A DNA stretch of 37,194 nucleotides from an uncultured Trueperaceae bacterium. Lineage in GTDB: Bacteria > Deinococcota > Deinococci > Deinococcales > Trueperaceae. The notes under the pieces are model-generated. The model was not told the DNA's origin. It ran no database searches and saw nothing but the letters and a program-made list of their open reading frames with translations. This document shows, piece by piece, positions 16,018-24,075 of this stretch (positions within the stretch are counted from its first letter, which is position 1; each line of letters begins with the position of its first letter). The stretch covers positions 1-37,194 of the forward strand of contig CAJXNS010000013.1 in the NCBI GenBank assembly GCA_913057165.1. The letters are read 5' to 3'. The position numbers were made by a program, and so were the translations under genes.

Positions 16018-16023
16018 AGCCTA
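16018..16023 (-). promoter_or_regulatory. Candidate -10 box for aceEF
   Basis: TAGGCT on the minus strand would start a leader of about 43 bases carrying the strong aceE ribosome binding site. It falls just behind the stop codon of the nucleosidase gene (ends at 16039). No clear -35 was found. Confidence 0.35.
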
Positions 16024-16038
16024 CCGCAGGCAGCCAAC

Positions 16039-16770
16039 TTAATTGGGTTGCGTCTGCGCCACGGGAAGGCGACTTAGGATGCCAAGCACGACCGCTTCGG
16101 CCGTCTGGGCAGCCTTGACGGTAAAGGCACGAAAGTCCACCGACGCTTGGTGGTCTGCTGTGTCGCTAATGGAGCGGACGACCACCCACGGCGTTTGCCA
16201 GCGGTGGGCGACCTGGGCTACCGCGGCGCCTTCCATCTCAGCACAGGCAGCACCAAACGACTCGCGCAAGCGCTCCACGTGTCCCACGTCAGCCACGAAC
16301 ACGTCGCCGGAGGCGACGGTACCGACGCGCACGCGTTCGGCGCCGACCGCATCGAAGGCGGCCGCTTGAGCGGCCTCCACTAACGCGCCGTCCGCGTCGA
16401 ACCGCAGCGGCTCACCGGGAACCTCGCCTGCGGCGTAACCGAGGGGCTCCACGTTGACGTCATGCTGCAGGGCGTCTTTGGACACAACCACGTCACCCAC
16501 ATTGAGGGTGGGGTCGACGGCGCCGGCCACGCCGGTGAAGATCAACGTGTGGGTGCCCATCCCAAGCATTTGCTGCGCGAGGGCGGCCGCATTGACCTTG
16601 CCGACCCCGCAGACGGCAAGCCTGACAGGGTGGCCTTGCAGCGTGCCTTCGGTGATGTCAAACGTACCGGCCTTGATCTCCCGGGCGGCTTCAAGGTGCG
16701 GCCGCAAGGTCGCGACCTCCTCAGGCATGGCGCCAATGATGCCAAGGCGGCTGGTTGACGTCTCGCTCAC
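16039..16770 (-). CDS. mtnN: 5'-methylthioadenosine/S-adenosylhomocysteine nucleosidase
   Basis: A 243-residue cytosolic nucleoside hydrolase that cleaves adenine from MTA and SAH, recycling products of SAM use. The N-terminal GIIGAMPEEV carries the catalytic Glu that matches E12 of the E. coli enzyme; GVAGAVDP, the AEMEGAAVAQVA ribose-binding segment and the SISDTAD segment with the catalytic Asp are all present. The start is taken as the GTG overlapping the upstream stop (GTGA), typical of coupled genes; an ATG five codons earlier (16785) is possible and would overlap by 19 bases. It is cotranscribed with the basic membrane protein gene. Confidence 0.93.
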   Translation of the reverse strand: MSETSTSRLGIIGAMPEEVATLRPHLEAAREIKAGTFDITEGTLQGHPVRLAVCGVGKVNAAALAQQMLGMGTHTLIFTGVAGAVDPTLNVGDVVVSKDALQHDVNVEPLGYAAGEVPGEPLRFDADGALVEAAQAAAFDAVGAERVRVGTVASGDVFVADVGHVERLRESFGAACAEMEGAAVAQVAHRWQTPWVVVRSISDTADHQASVDFRAFTVKAAQTAEAVVLGILSRLPVAQTQPN

Positions 16771-17330
16771 GGGGAGCGGTTCCATACAAGGCGACCGAGG
16801 TACCCACCAAGAATGGCGAAGGGGACCGCCAAGGCGAGCATCAAGGGGGCCACCTGAAGGGGGAACTCGTCACCCAAAATGAAACCGTAACGCTGGTTGG
16901 CGAGCGTCACGAGCGCCATGAGGGCGCTGGCGGCGACGACCACCACGAGCGGCTGTTCAGCCCCGCGGCGCATCATCCACAGCACCGAGAAGTAACCAAA
17001 CAGCAGGTAGAAGCTGGCGGAGACCAGCTGTCCAGCCAGACTGACGTCGGGGGGCGCAACGGCTTGCAAGGAGATGAAGAACACCGTCGCTGCCGTCAGG
17101 CCGCCTGAAAACCGCCCTGGGTTGGTGCGTTTCGGTGCACCGGGTTCGGGGGCCTTCTTCGCTTCCTGGCTGCCCTCTTTTTTGGCGTTTCTTAAAGCCT
17201 CACGGCGCTTTTTGACGGCGGCCTTGCGGGCCTCCCGGCGGGCACGTTTTTCCGCTTGCGCTTTGGCTTTTTCCCGTTCGGCGCGCTGCTCTTTTTGCTT
17301 CTCGGCGCGCCGCAGTTGTCGGTTCATCAT
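16767..17330 (-). CDS. Hypothetical membrane protein with a highly basic N-terminal helix
   Basis: A 187-residue protein that I do not recognise. Residues 3-60 are a charged Lys/Arg/Glu/Ala helix or coiled coil (QLRRAEKQKEQRAEREKAK and similar), residues 60-75 a Pro/Gly linker, and the remainder forms about four hydrophobic spans (about 78-93, 100-120, 127-145, 159-181). The long cytoplasmic basic helix could bind nucleic acid, ribosomes or anionic lipid; this is conjecture. ATG ATG is the start, six bases after TACGCT. The gene overlaps the nucleosidase by four bases and diverges from crtI. Confidence 0.8.
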   Translation of the reverse strand: MMNRQLRRAEKQKEQRAEREKAKAQAEKRARREARKAAVKKRREALRNAKKEGSQEAKKAPEPGAPKRTNPGRFSGGLTAATVFFISLQAVAPPDVSLAGQLVSASFYLLFGYFSVLWMMRRGAEQPLVVVVAASALMALVTLANQRYGFILGDEFPLQVAPLMLALAVPFAILGGYLGRLVWNRSP

Positions 17331-17336
17331 GCCGCT

Positions 17337-17342
17337 AGCGTA
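17337..17342 (-). promoter_or_regulatory. -10 box of the leaderless basic membrane protein gene
   Basis: TACGCT on the minus strand, 6 bases before the first of two adjacent ATG codons. Confidence 0.6.
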
Positions 17343-17417
17343 GCAACTCAGGCCCGCGGCGTCGCGTTCGTGTCCTGAACCGTGGCGCGCGGTGCGGTTG
17401 CGGGCGCCAGCGACACA

Positions 17418-17423
17418 TATACT
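17418..17423 (+). promoter_or_regulatory. -10 box of leaderless crtI transcript
   Basis: TATACT lies 7 bases before the crtI ATG. It is among the boxes closest to the TATAAT consensus in the window. No clear -35 was found at the usual distance. Confidence 0.65.
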
Positions 17424-17430
17424 GAACCTT

Positions 17431-18936
17431 ATGAAACGAACCATTACGATTATCGGATCGGGGTTTGGCGCCTTGGGCGCGGCCGCGCGTTTACTGGCCG
17501 ACGGCCACCACGTCAAAATTTACGAAGCGCGCGACAAGTTGGGTGGCCGGGCGTACACCTACGAGCAGGACGGCTTCCGTTTTGATGGCGGGCCGACCAT
17601 CATTACGGCTCCGTGGATGTTCGACGAAATCTGGGAGAAGGCAGGCCGCAAACGCGAGGATTACGTTCAGTTTGTGAAGTGCGATCCGTTCTACCGGATT
17701 TTCGATCACGAAGGCCGGCATTTCGACTACAACGACGACGAAATGTTCATCCTGCAGGAGATCGATAAGCGCAACCCGGACGATAAGGCCGGCTACCTGA
17801 ACTTCATGAAGACCACGAAGAAGATCTTCCAGAAAGGCTTCGTGGAGTTGGCCGACAAGCCGTTCTTGTCGCCGATGGACATGGTGAAAGTAGCTCCGGA
17901 CCTGATCCGGATGCAGTCGTACAAGTCCGTGTACAGCTACTTATCGCAGTACGTCAAAGACCCGTTCTTGCGTCAGGTGTTCAGTTTCCACCCGCTGCTG
18001 GTGGGTGGCAACCCGTTCGATACGCCCAGCATTTACGCCATGATTCACTACCTCGAGCGCGAATGGGGGGTGTGGTACGCGCTGGGCGGCACGGGTGCCC
18101 TGGTGGATGCGTTTGAACGCCTCATCCGTGAACTCGGAGGTGAGATTCACCTCGACACGCCGGTGGATGAGATTGTGGTGGACGGTGAAGGACGAAGGCG
18201 GCGCGCGACGGGCATTCGCCTTGCCAGCGGCGACTTCGTGGCGGCCGACGACGTCATCAGCAACGCCGACGTCGCGAACACCTACATGAACTTGATCGAC
18301 GCCCGCCACCGCCGTAAGTACACCGACAACAAGTTGCGCCGGATGGATTACACGATGAGCCTCTTCGTCTGGTACTTCGGGACCAACAAGCAGTACCGGC
18401 ATGACGAGCACCTCAAACACCACAACATCATTCTCGGGCCGCGCTACGAGGGCTTGCTGAAGGACATCTTCAAAAACGACGGTCGCCTAGCGGACGACTT
18501 CAGCTTGTACCTGCACATGCCGTCCTATACCGACCCGAACATGGCACCGGAAGGCCACGAGGCGTTCTACGTGCTATCGCCTGTCCCGAACCTGAAGAGC
18601 GGCATCGACTGGCGCACGCAGGCGGAGGGTTACCGCGACAAAATCCGTGACTTCTTGGAGGCGAACTACCTGCCAGGCCTCAAGGAACACATCGTGACGG
18701 AACATTTCATCGACCCGCTGCACTTCCAGACGACCCTCAGGAGCTTCCAAGGCAACGCGTTTGCCTTCGAGCCGAAGCTGACGCAGTCGGCCTGGTTCCG
18801 ACCGCACAACCGCAGCGAAGAGATGCCCAACCTGTACTTTGTCGGTGCCGGTACGCATCCAGGTGGCGGCCTTCCGGGTGTGTTGTCCAGCTCCAAGATC
18901 GCGGACGACCTGATCCGCGAGTCCGTCGCCGGCTGA
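17431..18936 (+). CDS. crtI: Phytoene desaturase (CrtI family)
   Basis: A 501-residue FAD-dependent carotenoid desaturase that introduces double bases-pair conjugation, i.e. double bonds, into phytoene toward lycopene. The N-terminal dinucleotide motif is [15 protein letters not shown], followed by [12 protein letters not shown] and FDGGPTIIT. The C-terminal CrtI signature is present as [29 protein letters not shown]. Length is typical. The ATG is set by a TATACT box seven bases upstream; a longer reading frame starts 13 codons earlier without support. Phytoene synthase (crtB), often adjacent, is not within the window; the next gene is a small NTF2-like protein. The product would support the pigmentation common in Deinococcota. 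Confidence 0.93.
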   Translation: MKRTITIIGSGFGALGAAARLLADGHHVKIYEARDKLGGRAYTYEQDGFRFDGGPTIITAPWMFDEIWEKAGRKREDYVQFVKCDPFYRIFDHEGRHFDYNDDEMFILQEIDKRNPDDKAGYLNFMKTTKKIFQKGFVELADKPFLSPMDMVKVAPDLIRMQSYKSVYSYLSQYVKDPFLRQVFSFHPLLVGGNPFDTPSIYAMIHYLEREWGVWYALGGTGALVDAFERLIRELGGEIHLDTPVDEIVVDGEGRRRRATGIRLASGDFVAADDVISNADVANTYMNLIDARHRRKYTDNKLRRMDYTMSLFVWYFGTNKQYRHDEHLKHHNIILGPRYEGLLKDIFKNDGRLADDFSLYLHMPSYTDPNMAPEGHEAFYVLSPVPNLKSGIDWRTQAEGYRDKIRDFLEANYLPGLKEHIVTEHFIDPLHFQTTLRSFQGNAFAFEPKLTQSAWFRPHNRSEEMPNLYFVGAGTHPGGGLPGVLSSSKIADDLIRESVAG

Positions 18937-18955
18937 CGGCACGGCGTTCAAGCGC

Positions 18956-19312
18956 GTGCCCTCCCCCACCGCCGAAGCGTTCGCCCACGGGGTGCTGGAC
19001 GCGTTCTCACGAAGCCGCGAGGCGTGCGCCACGTTTCTATTGACGCACGCCTCGGCGCGCTTCGCGTCGTCGGTTGGGGATGTGGCGCACCTCACGCACC
19101 TGTTCAACAACGCCGCATGGTCGCCCCTGGTGACCGCATCACGCCGTGAGATTGTGGAGATCGAATCGATCGGGCCGGCCGCCCGCGCGACCATCCGTGC
19201 GGTGCCGGCAGGTGACGGCACCCCCGCGGATTACCTACTGTCGCTAAAGCAGACGAACGACGGCAACTGGTTGATTACCGGCTTGGTGCGCAGCGAACTG
19301 ACCGCGATGTAG
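18956..19312 (+). CDS. Small protein resembling DUF4864 / NTF2-like fold
   Basis: A 118-residue protein without signal peptide or membrane span. The layout (N-terminal helix AFAHGVLDAF, a segment LLTHASARFASSVGDVAHL, then beta strands ending in DGNWLITGLV) resembles the DUF4864 family, but the match is only by pattern and no catalytic residues are known. It begins with a GTG 19 bases after crtI and no promoter box is visible, so it is probably read from the crtI message. It converges tail to tail with the lipoprotein gene, 4 bases apart. Confidence 0.7.
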   Translation: MPSPTAEAFAHGVLDAFSRSREACATFLLTHASARFASSVGDVAHLTHLFNNAAWSPLVTASRREIVEIESIGPAARATIRAVPAGDGTPADYLLSLKQTNDGNWLITGLVRSELTAM

Positions 19313-19316
19313 AGGG

Positions 19317-19826
19317 TCAGTCAGCCTGCACGAGGAAGCTCATGCTGTTCTGGTCCCCGTCGCGCGCCTGGTGGTCCACCCGCACGCGGCGGGTCAGCCC
19401 GGCGGCCTCCTGCGGGACGACCACGCGGGCGGTCAACCGCACCGCAAAATCGAACGGTGCATCGGGATCATCACGGTCAGCGAACGGCACGGTCCGCTCA
19501 ATGCGTGTTTGCCATACGGCGGCCTCCCACCCATCAGGCGCTTCCACCGAGGTTCGTGAGATCAGCCGGGCGGCACTGGCCGAACTGCCGCTGACACCCA
19601 TCGGAATCCACCGTAAGCCTGCGCGTGCGACGTCACGCACCTCAAGACCCAGATCGTCAAGGCTGTACTCCGCCGTGACAAACAGGGTGGTACCCGCCGG
19701 CACCACGTAGGTGGCACCCTCGCGGTAGTCAAACCGGGCAACATCGGCGTTGGCACCCGGCGCGCACGCCGCGAGAGCCGCGGCAAACAGCACAACAGTG
19801 AAAAGCAAACGGGCTGGCAACATCAT
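19317..19826 (-). CDS. Hypothetical lipoprotein
   Basis: A 169-residue exported protein. The N-terminus is a signal peptide with the lipobox LAAC, lipidation Cys at 21. The mature part is rich in beta-strand patterns (TYVVPAGTTLFVTAEYSL, FAVRLTARVVVPQEAAG) and has no further Cys. I do not recognise a family. The first of two ATGs is used because TAAGGT lies six bases upstream. It diverges from the amidase gene. Confidence 0.8.
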   Translation of the reverse strand: MMLPARLLFTVVLFAAALAACAPGANADVARFDYREGATYVVPAGTTLFVTAEYSLDDLGLEVRDVARAGLRWIPMGVSGSSASAARLISRTSVEAPDGWEAAVWQTRIERTVPFADRDDPDAPFDFAVRLTARVVVPQEAAGLTRRVRVDHQARDGDQNSMSFLVQAD

Positions 19827-19832
19827 GCATGC

Positions 19833-19838
19833 ACCTTA
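19833..19838 (-). promoter_or_regulatory. -10 box of leaderless lipoprotein transcript
   Basis: TAAGGT on the minus strand, 6 bases before the ATG of the lipoprotein gene. Confidence 0.5.
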
Positions 19839-19877
19839 CCGCTCGCCGGGCGCCGCGGTTGCGCTGCACGGCACCCA

Positions 19878-19890
19878 AAAACGCCGTTTT
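19878..19890. repeat. Short inverted repeat in the lipoprotein/amidase interval
   Basis: AAAACG and CGTTTT flank a single C. It lies just before the in-frame ATG at 19894 of the amidase gene and could be an operator. It is too short to claim more. Confidence 0.3.
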
Positions 19891-19929
19891 GGCATGAACG
19901 AGGCCGTTTCGGGCGATGATGCGGCCATC

Positions 19930-21561
19930 ATGAGTCAAAACGACCCGCGTGAAAGCCATACGCTGCGCCTAACCGCCGATTTAAGCGCCACTGAAGCGCA
20001 AACGCTGCTGGAAGAGCTGCAGGCAGCCGAAAGCCTCTTCGCGTTGGCGTTTGAACCGCACCATCGGTCGCAACTGCCGCAGGCGGTCCGGCAGCATCAA
20101 GACGCCACCGCCGCCGTTAGGCAACTGGGAATTCCCAACACGGTCGCACCCGCCTCGGTCTTTAGCGCCACGCCCGCCCACGGTCTTCAGGACCATCAAG
20201 GCAGCACTTGGCGCGACCGCCATGAGACAGGCGACCTGCACGACGCGGACCTGCCGTACGCCAGCATCGACGCGCTCGGGGCAGCCTTAAGGCGCGGCGA
20301 CATCACGTCCGTTGCGTTAACCGAACGTTTTCTCGCGCGCCTTGAAACGCACCAACCGGAACTCTTGGCGGCCGCCACCCTCCTGCCCGAGCGGGCGCGA
20401 CAGCAGGCCGAAGCGGCCGACGCTGCGCTGGCGCGCGGTGAGGACCTGGGTCCTTTGCACGGCATGCCGTACTTGGCCAAAGACCTCCTCGCCGTTCCTG
20501 AAGGGGTGACGGGATGGGGGGCAACGCCGTACCGCGAGCAGCGTTTGGACGCAACGGCCACGGTCGTGGCCCGTTTGGAGGCCGCCGGTGCGGTGCTGCT
20601 CGGTAAGGCCTCGCTGGGGGCGCTGGCCATGGATGACGTCTGGTACGGGGGGCAAACGAAAAACCCTTGGAACCTCACGCAAGGCAGCAGCGGCTCGTCG
20701 GCCGGTTCAGCAAGCGCGGTTGCCGCGGGCCTCGCCGTGTTCGCGATCGGTTCTGAAACCATGGGGTCGATCCTTAGCCCAAGCGGGCGGTGTCACGTGC
20801 CGGGCTTACGTCCCACCTTCGGTCGGGTGTCCCGCCACGGAGCCATGGCGCTCTCCTGGAGCCTCGACAAGCTTGGGCCGATCGCCCGCTCTGCGCGCGA
20901 CACGCACCTGGTCCTGAACGCCATTCACGGACACGATCCGCTGGATGATGCGTCGGTCGACGCGCCGCTATTGGGGACGGAAGGAATTGACGTGACCCGC
21001 TTGCGGGTGGCCGCACCGCGCGATGTGCTGGCTTCACCCGGCGCCGGCATGGCAGCGTTCTTGGAGCACGCGGCCACCTTGGGCGTGACGGTCGACACGG
21101 TCGATCTTCCTGACCTGCCCGCCGCACCGGTCATGACGCTGCTGATGGTGGAGGCCAGCGCAGCCTTCGACGAACTGGTCAGGAGTCCGGCAATGGACAC
21201 GCTGGTGCGCCAGAGCGACACCTCCTGGCCCAACCTGATGCGGGCCGCACGGTTTGTGTCAGCCCCCGATTATTTGCAGCTTCAGCGTCTGCAACGCCAA
21301 ATCCGGGACGCGATGGACGCCTTGTTTGAAACGGTCGATGTGATCGTGACGCCAAGCGGTCACGATGCTGCCATGCTGTTCGGTAATGCGGCAGGGGTGC
21401 CCGCCTTGGGCGTACCAGCGCTTAGCGAGCCAACGGGCGACGACGATGCGTCCGTGGCCCTGCTCGGGCGGTCGTTCCATGAACACAGCCTCGTGGCGCT
21501 CGCTGAGGCCCTCGAGGCGGCTCGCGGCCCGCTAGGGCGTCCACCCGGGTTTACGTCTTAG
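19930..21561 (+). CDS. Amidase signature family hydrolase with N-terminal extension
   Basis: An enzyme of about 543 residues in the GatA/amidase family. The Ser-cisSer-Lys triad can be read: K184 in YLAKDLL, cis-Ser S260 in the GSSGSSAGSAS loop, nucleophile S280 in ETMGSILSP. Residues 1-105 form a helical extension not found in GatA, and the block DDVWYGGQTKNPWNL...CHVPGLRPTFGRVSR marks a distinct subgroup of secondary amidases. No gatB or gatC is nearby, so a free-standing amide hydrolase is more likely than the tRNA amidotransferase; the substrate is unknown. The start is uncertain: in-frame ATGs at 19825, 19894 and 19930 all lack a Shine-Dalgarno or -10 box; 19930 is chosen because earlier residues look non-conserved. 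Confidence 0.85.
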   Translation: MSQNDPRESHTLRLTADLSATEAQTLLEELQAAESLFALAFEPHHRSQLPQAVRQHQDATAAVRQLGIPNTVAPASVFSATPAHGLQDHQGSTWRDRHETGDLHDADLPYASIDALGAALRRGDITSVALTERFLARLETHQPELLAAATLLPERARQQAEAADAALARGEDLGPLHGMPYLAKDLLAVPEGVTGWGATPYREQRLDATATVVARLEAAGAVLLGKASLGALAMDDVWYGGQTKNPWNLTQGSSGSSAGSASAVAAGLAVFAIGSETMGSILSPSGRCHVPGLRPTFGRVSRHGAMALSWSLDKLGPIARSARDTHLVLNAIHGHDPLDDASVDAPLLGTEGIDVTRLRVAAPRDVLASPGAGMAAFLEHAATLGVTVDTVDLPDLPAAPVMTLLMVEASAAFDELVRSPAMDTLVRQSDTSWPNLMRAARFVSAPDYLQLQRLQRQIRDAMDALFETVDVIVTPSGHDAAMLFGNAAGVPALGVPALSEPTGDDDASVALLGRSFHEHSLVALAEALEAARGPLGRPPGFTS

Positions 21562-21584
21562 CTGCAGAGGGTCTGACTTAAGAC

Positions 21585-23123
21585 TCAGTCGAGTTTGGAC
21601 TGGCGGTAGACCGTATCGCGCGACGCTTCCGGCTCGACGCGGCCGTACTGCTGGTTCATGTCCGCCAGGAAGGTGCCCAGCCACGCTGGGATGTCATCCC
21701 ACGTAAACCGCCACGACCAGTTGCCTTGGGTGGAGCCGGGCGTGTTCATGCGGGCGTCTGAACCCAAGTCCAAGCAGTCTTGGAGCGGCACGACGGCGGT
21801 GTCAGCCACGCTGGCGAGTGCGAGCCGGATGAGGTCGTGCGCGACGTGATCGCCGCTGCGCCCCAAGTACCGCCGCACGGCGTCTTGTTCTTCGACTGGC
21901 GCGGCTTCAAACCAACCGCGTGTGGTGTCGTTGTCGTGCGTGCCGGTATAGACGACGGTATTGCGGTCGTAATTATGCGGCAGGTAGGGGTCGGCCGCGT
22001 TGCCAGCGAAGGCGAACTGCAGCACCCGCATGCCCGGCAGGTCGTTCTCTGTTCTTAGCGCGTCCACCTCAGGTGTGATCACCCCTAAGTCTTCAGCCAC
22101 GATCGGGGCGTCGCCTAAAGCCGAACGCACCGCATCAAAAAACGCTTGTTTGGGGCCCGGCTGCCAGCGGCCGTTCTCGGCGGTGGGCTCACCGGCAGGA
22201 ATTTCCCAGTAGGCCTCAAACCCGCGGAAGTGGTCGATGCGGACCACATCCACCATGTCGAACGTGCGCTTGAGGCGGTCGATCCACCACGTGAAGCCTT
22301 GCGCCTCCATGACGTCCCAGCGGTAGAGGGGGTTGCCCCACAGTTGTCCGGTGGCACTGAAGTAGTCGGGGGGTACGCCGGCCACGTGGCGCGGTGCGCC
22401 GGACTCATCGAGGTCGAACTGGCTTGGGTTGGCCCATACGTCGGCCGAATCGAGTGCCACAAAGATCGGTAGGTCCCCAACCACTTGGACGCCACACTGC
22501 TCTGCGTGGCGTTTCACCGTCCGCCAGTGCGCGGTGAACCAGTACTGCCAGAGCTTGTGGCGTGCAAGTTCGCGCGCATGGTCGTCTTGGAAGGCGGCGA
22601 GGGCAGCGGCGTCGCGGTCGCGCAGGGGCTGCGGCCAGTCACGCCACGGCCGTCCGTCGTGGGCGTCCTTTAAGGCCATGAATAGGGCGTAATCGTCCAG
22701 CCAACTGGCGTGGGTGTCACAGAAACGTTCGAAGTCGCGGCGGTCTTCGGGCGTGGCCACGTCGTCAAAGCGGTCGGCTGCGACGGTGAGCGCCTGAATC
22801 TTTTGGGGGATGACGGTGCCGTAATCCACGGCGTGACCGTCAGCAGCCTGGGCTTCACGGATCGCACCCGAGGGCAAGAACCCTTCCTCAACCAGGCGGC
22901 TTAAGGAGATGAGGTACGGGTTGCCGGCGAAGGCGCTGAAGGATTGGTACGGGCTGTCGCCGTACCCGGTTGGCCCGAGCGGCATGACCTGCCAGGTGCG
23001 AAAGCCTGAGGCGTGCAGCCACGACAGCCAGCGTTCGGCATCGTCACCCAGCGTGCCGATACCTTCAGGCCCGGGCAGGCTGGTCGGGTGCAGGAGCAGC
23101 CCAGCGCTGCGCCTTAAACGCAT
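21585..23123 (-). CDS. malQ: 4-alpha-glucanotransferase (amylomaltase)
   Basis: A 512-residue GH77 enzyme that transfers alpha-1,4-glucan chains in maltodextrin and glycogen metabolism. Key segments are RSAGLLLHPTSLPG at the N-terminus, GDLPIFVALDSADVW, VRIDHFRGFEAYWEIP with the nucleophile Asp, VAEDLGVI with the acid/base Glu, and THDNDTTRGW with the third Asp. Length is typical. It begins 16 bases after the second ABC permease gene and so appears to be the last gene of that transport operon, an unusual place. It converges on the amidase gene, with a 23-base gap and no terminator seen. Confidence 0.96.
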   Translation of the reverse strand: MRLRRSAGLLLHPTSLPGPEGIGTLGDDAERWLSWLHASGFRTWQVMPLGPTGYGDSPYQSFSAFAGNPYLISLSRLVEEGFLPSGAIREAQAADGHAVDYGTVIPQKIQALTVAADRFDDVATPEDRRDFERFCDTHASWLDDYALFMALKDAHDGRPWRDWPQPLRDRDAAALAAFQDDHARELARHKLWQYWFTAHWRTVKRHAEQCGVQVVGDLPIFVALDSADVWANPSQFDLDESGAPRHVAGVPPDYFSATGQLWGNPLYRWDVMEAQGFTWWIDRLKRTFDMVDVVRIDHFRGFEAYWEIPAGEPTAENGRWQPGPKQAFFDAVRSALGDAPIVAEDLGVITPEVDALRTENDLPGMRVLQFAFAGNAADPYLPHNYDRNTVVYTGTHDNDTTRGWFEAAPVEEQDAVRRYLGRSGDHVAHDLIRLALASVADTAVVPLQDCLDLGSDARMNTPGSTQGNWSWRFTWDDIPAWLGTFLADMNQQYGRVEPEASRDTVYRQSKLD

Positions 23124-23139
23124 CGGGGGTCACCTGAGA

Positions 23140-24075
23140 TCACTTGTCGAACGCTTTACCGATGGCTTTGGGGGGAATCGCGCGGCCCACAAAACCGGCC
23201 AGCACCAGCATCGTCAGGATGAACGGCACGGCCGTCACCAGCGACGGTGGCAGGAGCTGCCCGCCACCCAGCAGCGTCCCGATCGCCTCAAACGCGCCGA
23301 ACAGCAGCGTGGCGCCAAGTGCACCCCACGGCGTCCACTTGCCGAAAATGAGGGCGGCTAGGGCGATGTAACCACGCCCGCCCGCCATTTCCGCCACGAA
23401 CTGGTTGAGGTTGCCGATGGACAAGAACGCCCCACCGAGACCGGCCAGCACACCGGAGATGACCACGCCGTAATAACGCATGCGCCTGACGTCAATACCG
23501 ACACTGTCGGCCGCTTCGGGGTGCTCACCGACCGAACGCAAGCGCAGGCCGAACGGTGTGCGGAAGAGCACGTACCAGGAGACCGGGACGAGAATGAACG
23601 CCAGGTACACGAGCGGACTGAACGTGAAGCCTTCAACGCCCCACTGCGGCAGCCGGTTTTCAATACGCGCGCTGGTGGTTGAGTTGTCGTACAAGCCGGT
23701 CAGGATCACCGCTGGAATCCCGATCGACATCAGGTTGATCGCGGTGGCGCTGATGATCTGGTCGGCCTTGTAGCGGATCGAGACGACCGCGTGAATCCAG
23801 CCGATGAACCCACCCACAACCATGGCGGCAAGCACCCCCACCCAAGGGGCGAACCAAACCGATGCGTTGGGGTTCTCGGCCAGGTAGGGCCGTTCGATGA
23901 GCTGGGCGGTCACGGCCGCGCCGAGCGCACCGAAGACCATGATGCCTTCCAAAGCAATGTTGACCACACCGCTACGCTCGCTGAACAGGCCGCCGAGGGC
24001 CGCCAGCAGGAGCGGGGTGGTTGCCCGCAGGATGGACGCCAGCAGGCCGATGAGGATCATCGTGTCAAAGGTCAT
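23140..24075 (-). CDS. ABC transporter permease, nucleoside/BmpA type (NupQ/YufQ-like)
   Basis: A 311-residue membrane protein of the branched-chain permease superfamily (PF02653), subgroup that works with BmpA-like lipoprotein receptors in nucleoside uptake. The subgroup hallmarks SERSGVVNIALEGIM near TM2 and GEHPEAADSVGIDV in the cytoplasmic coupling loop are present; 8-10 hydrophobic spans. The start overlaps the end of the larger permease gene by four bases (ATGA), so the two form a pair. The ATPase and the substrate-binding lipoprotein are not in the window and must be encoded elsewhere. Confidence 0.88.
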   Translation of the reverse strand: MTFDTMILIGLLASILRATTPLLLAALGGLFSERSGVVNIALEGIMVFGALGAAVTAQLIERPYLAENPNASVWFAPWVGVLAAMVVGGFIGWIHAVVSIRYKADQIISATAINLMSIGIPAVILTGLYDNSTTSARIENRLPQWGVEGFTFSPLVYLAFILVPVSWYVLFRTPFGLRLRSVGEHPEAADSVGIDVRRMRYYGVVISGVLAGLGGAFLSIGNLNQFVAEMAGGRGYIALAALIFGKWTPWGALGATLLFGAFEAIGTLLGGGQLLPPSLVTAVPFILTMLVLAGFVGRAIPPKAIGKAFDK

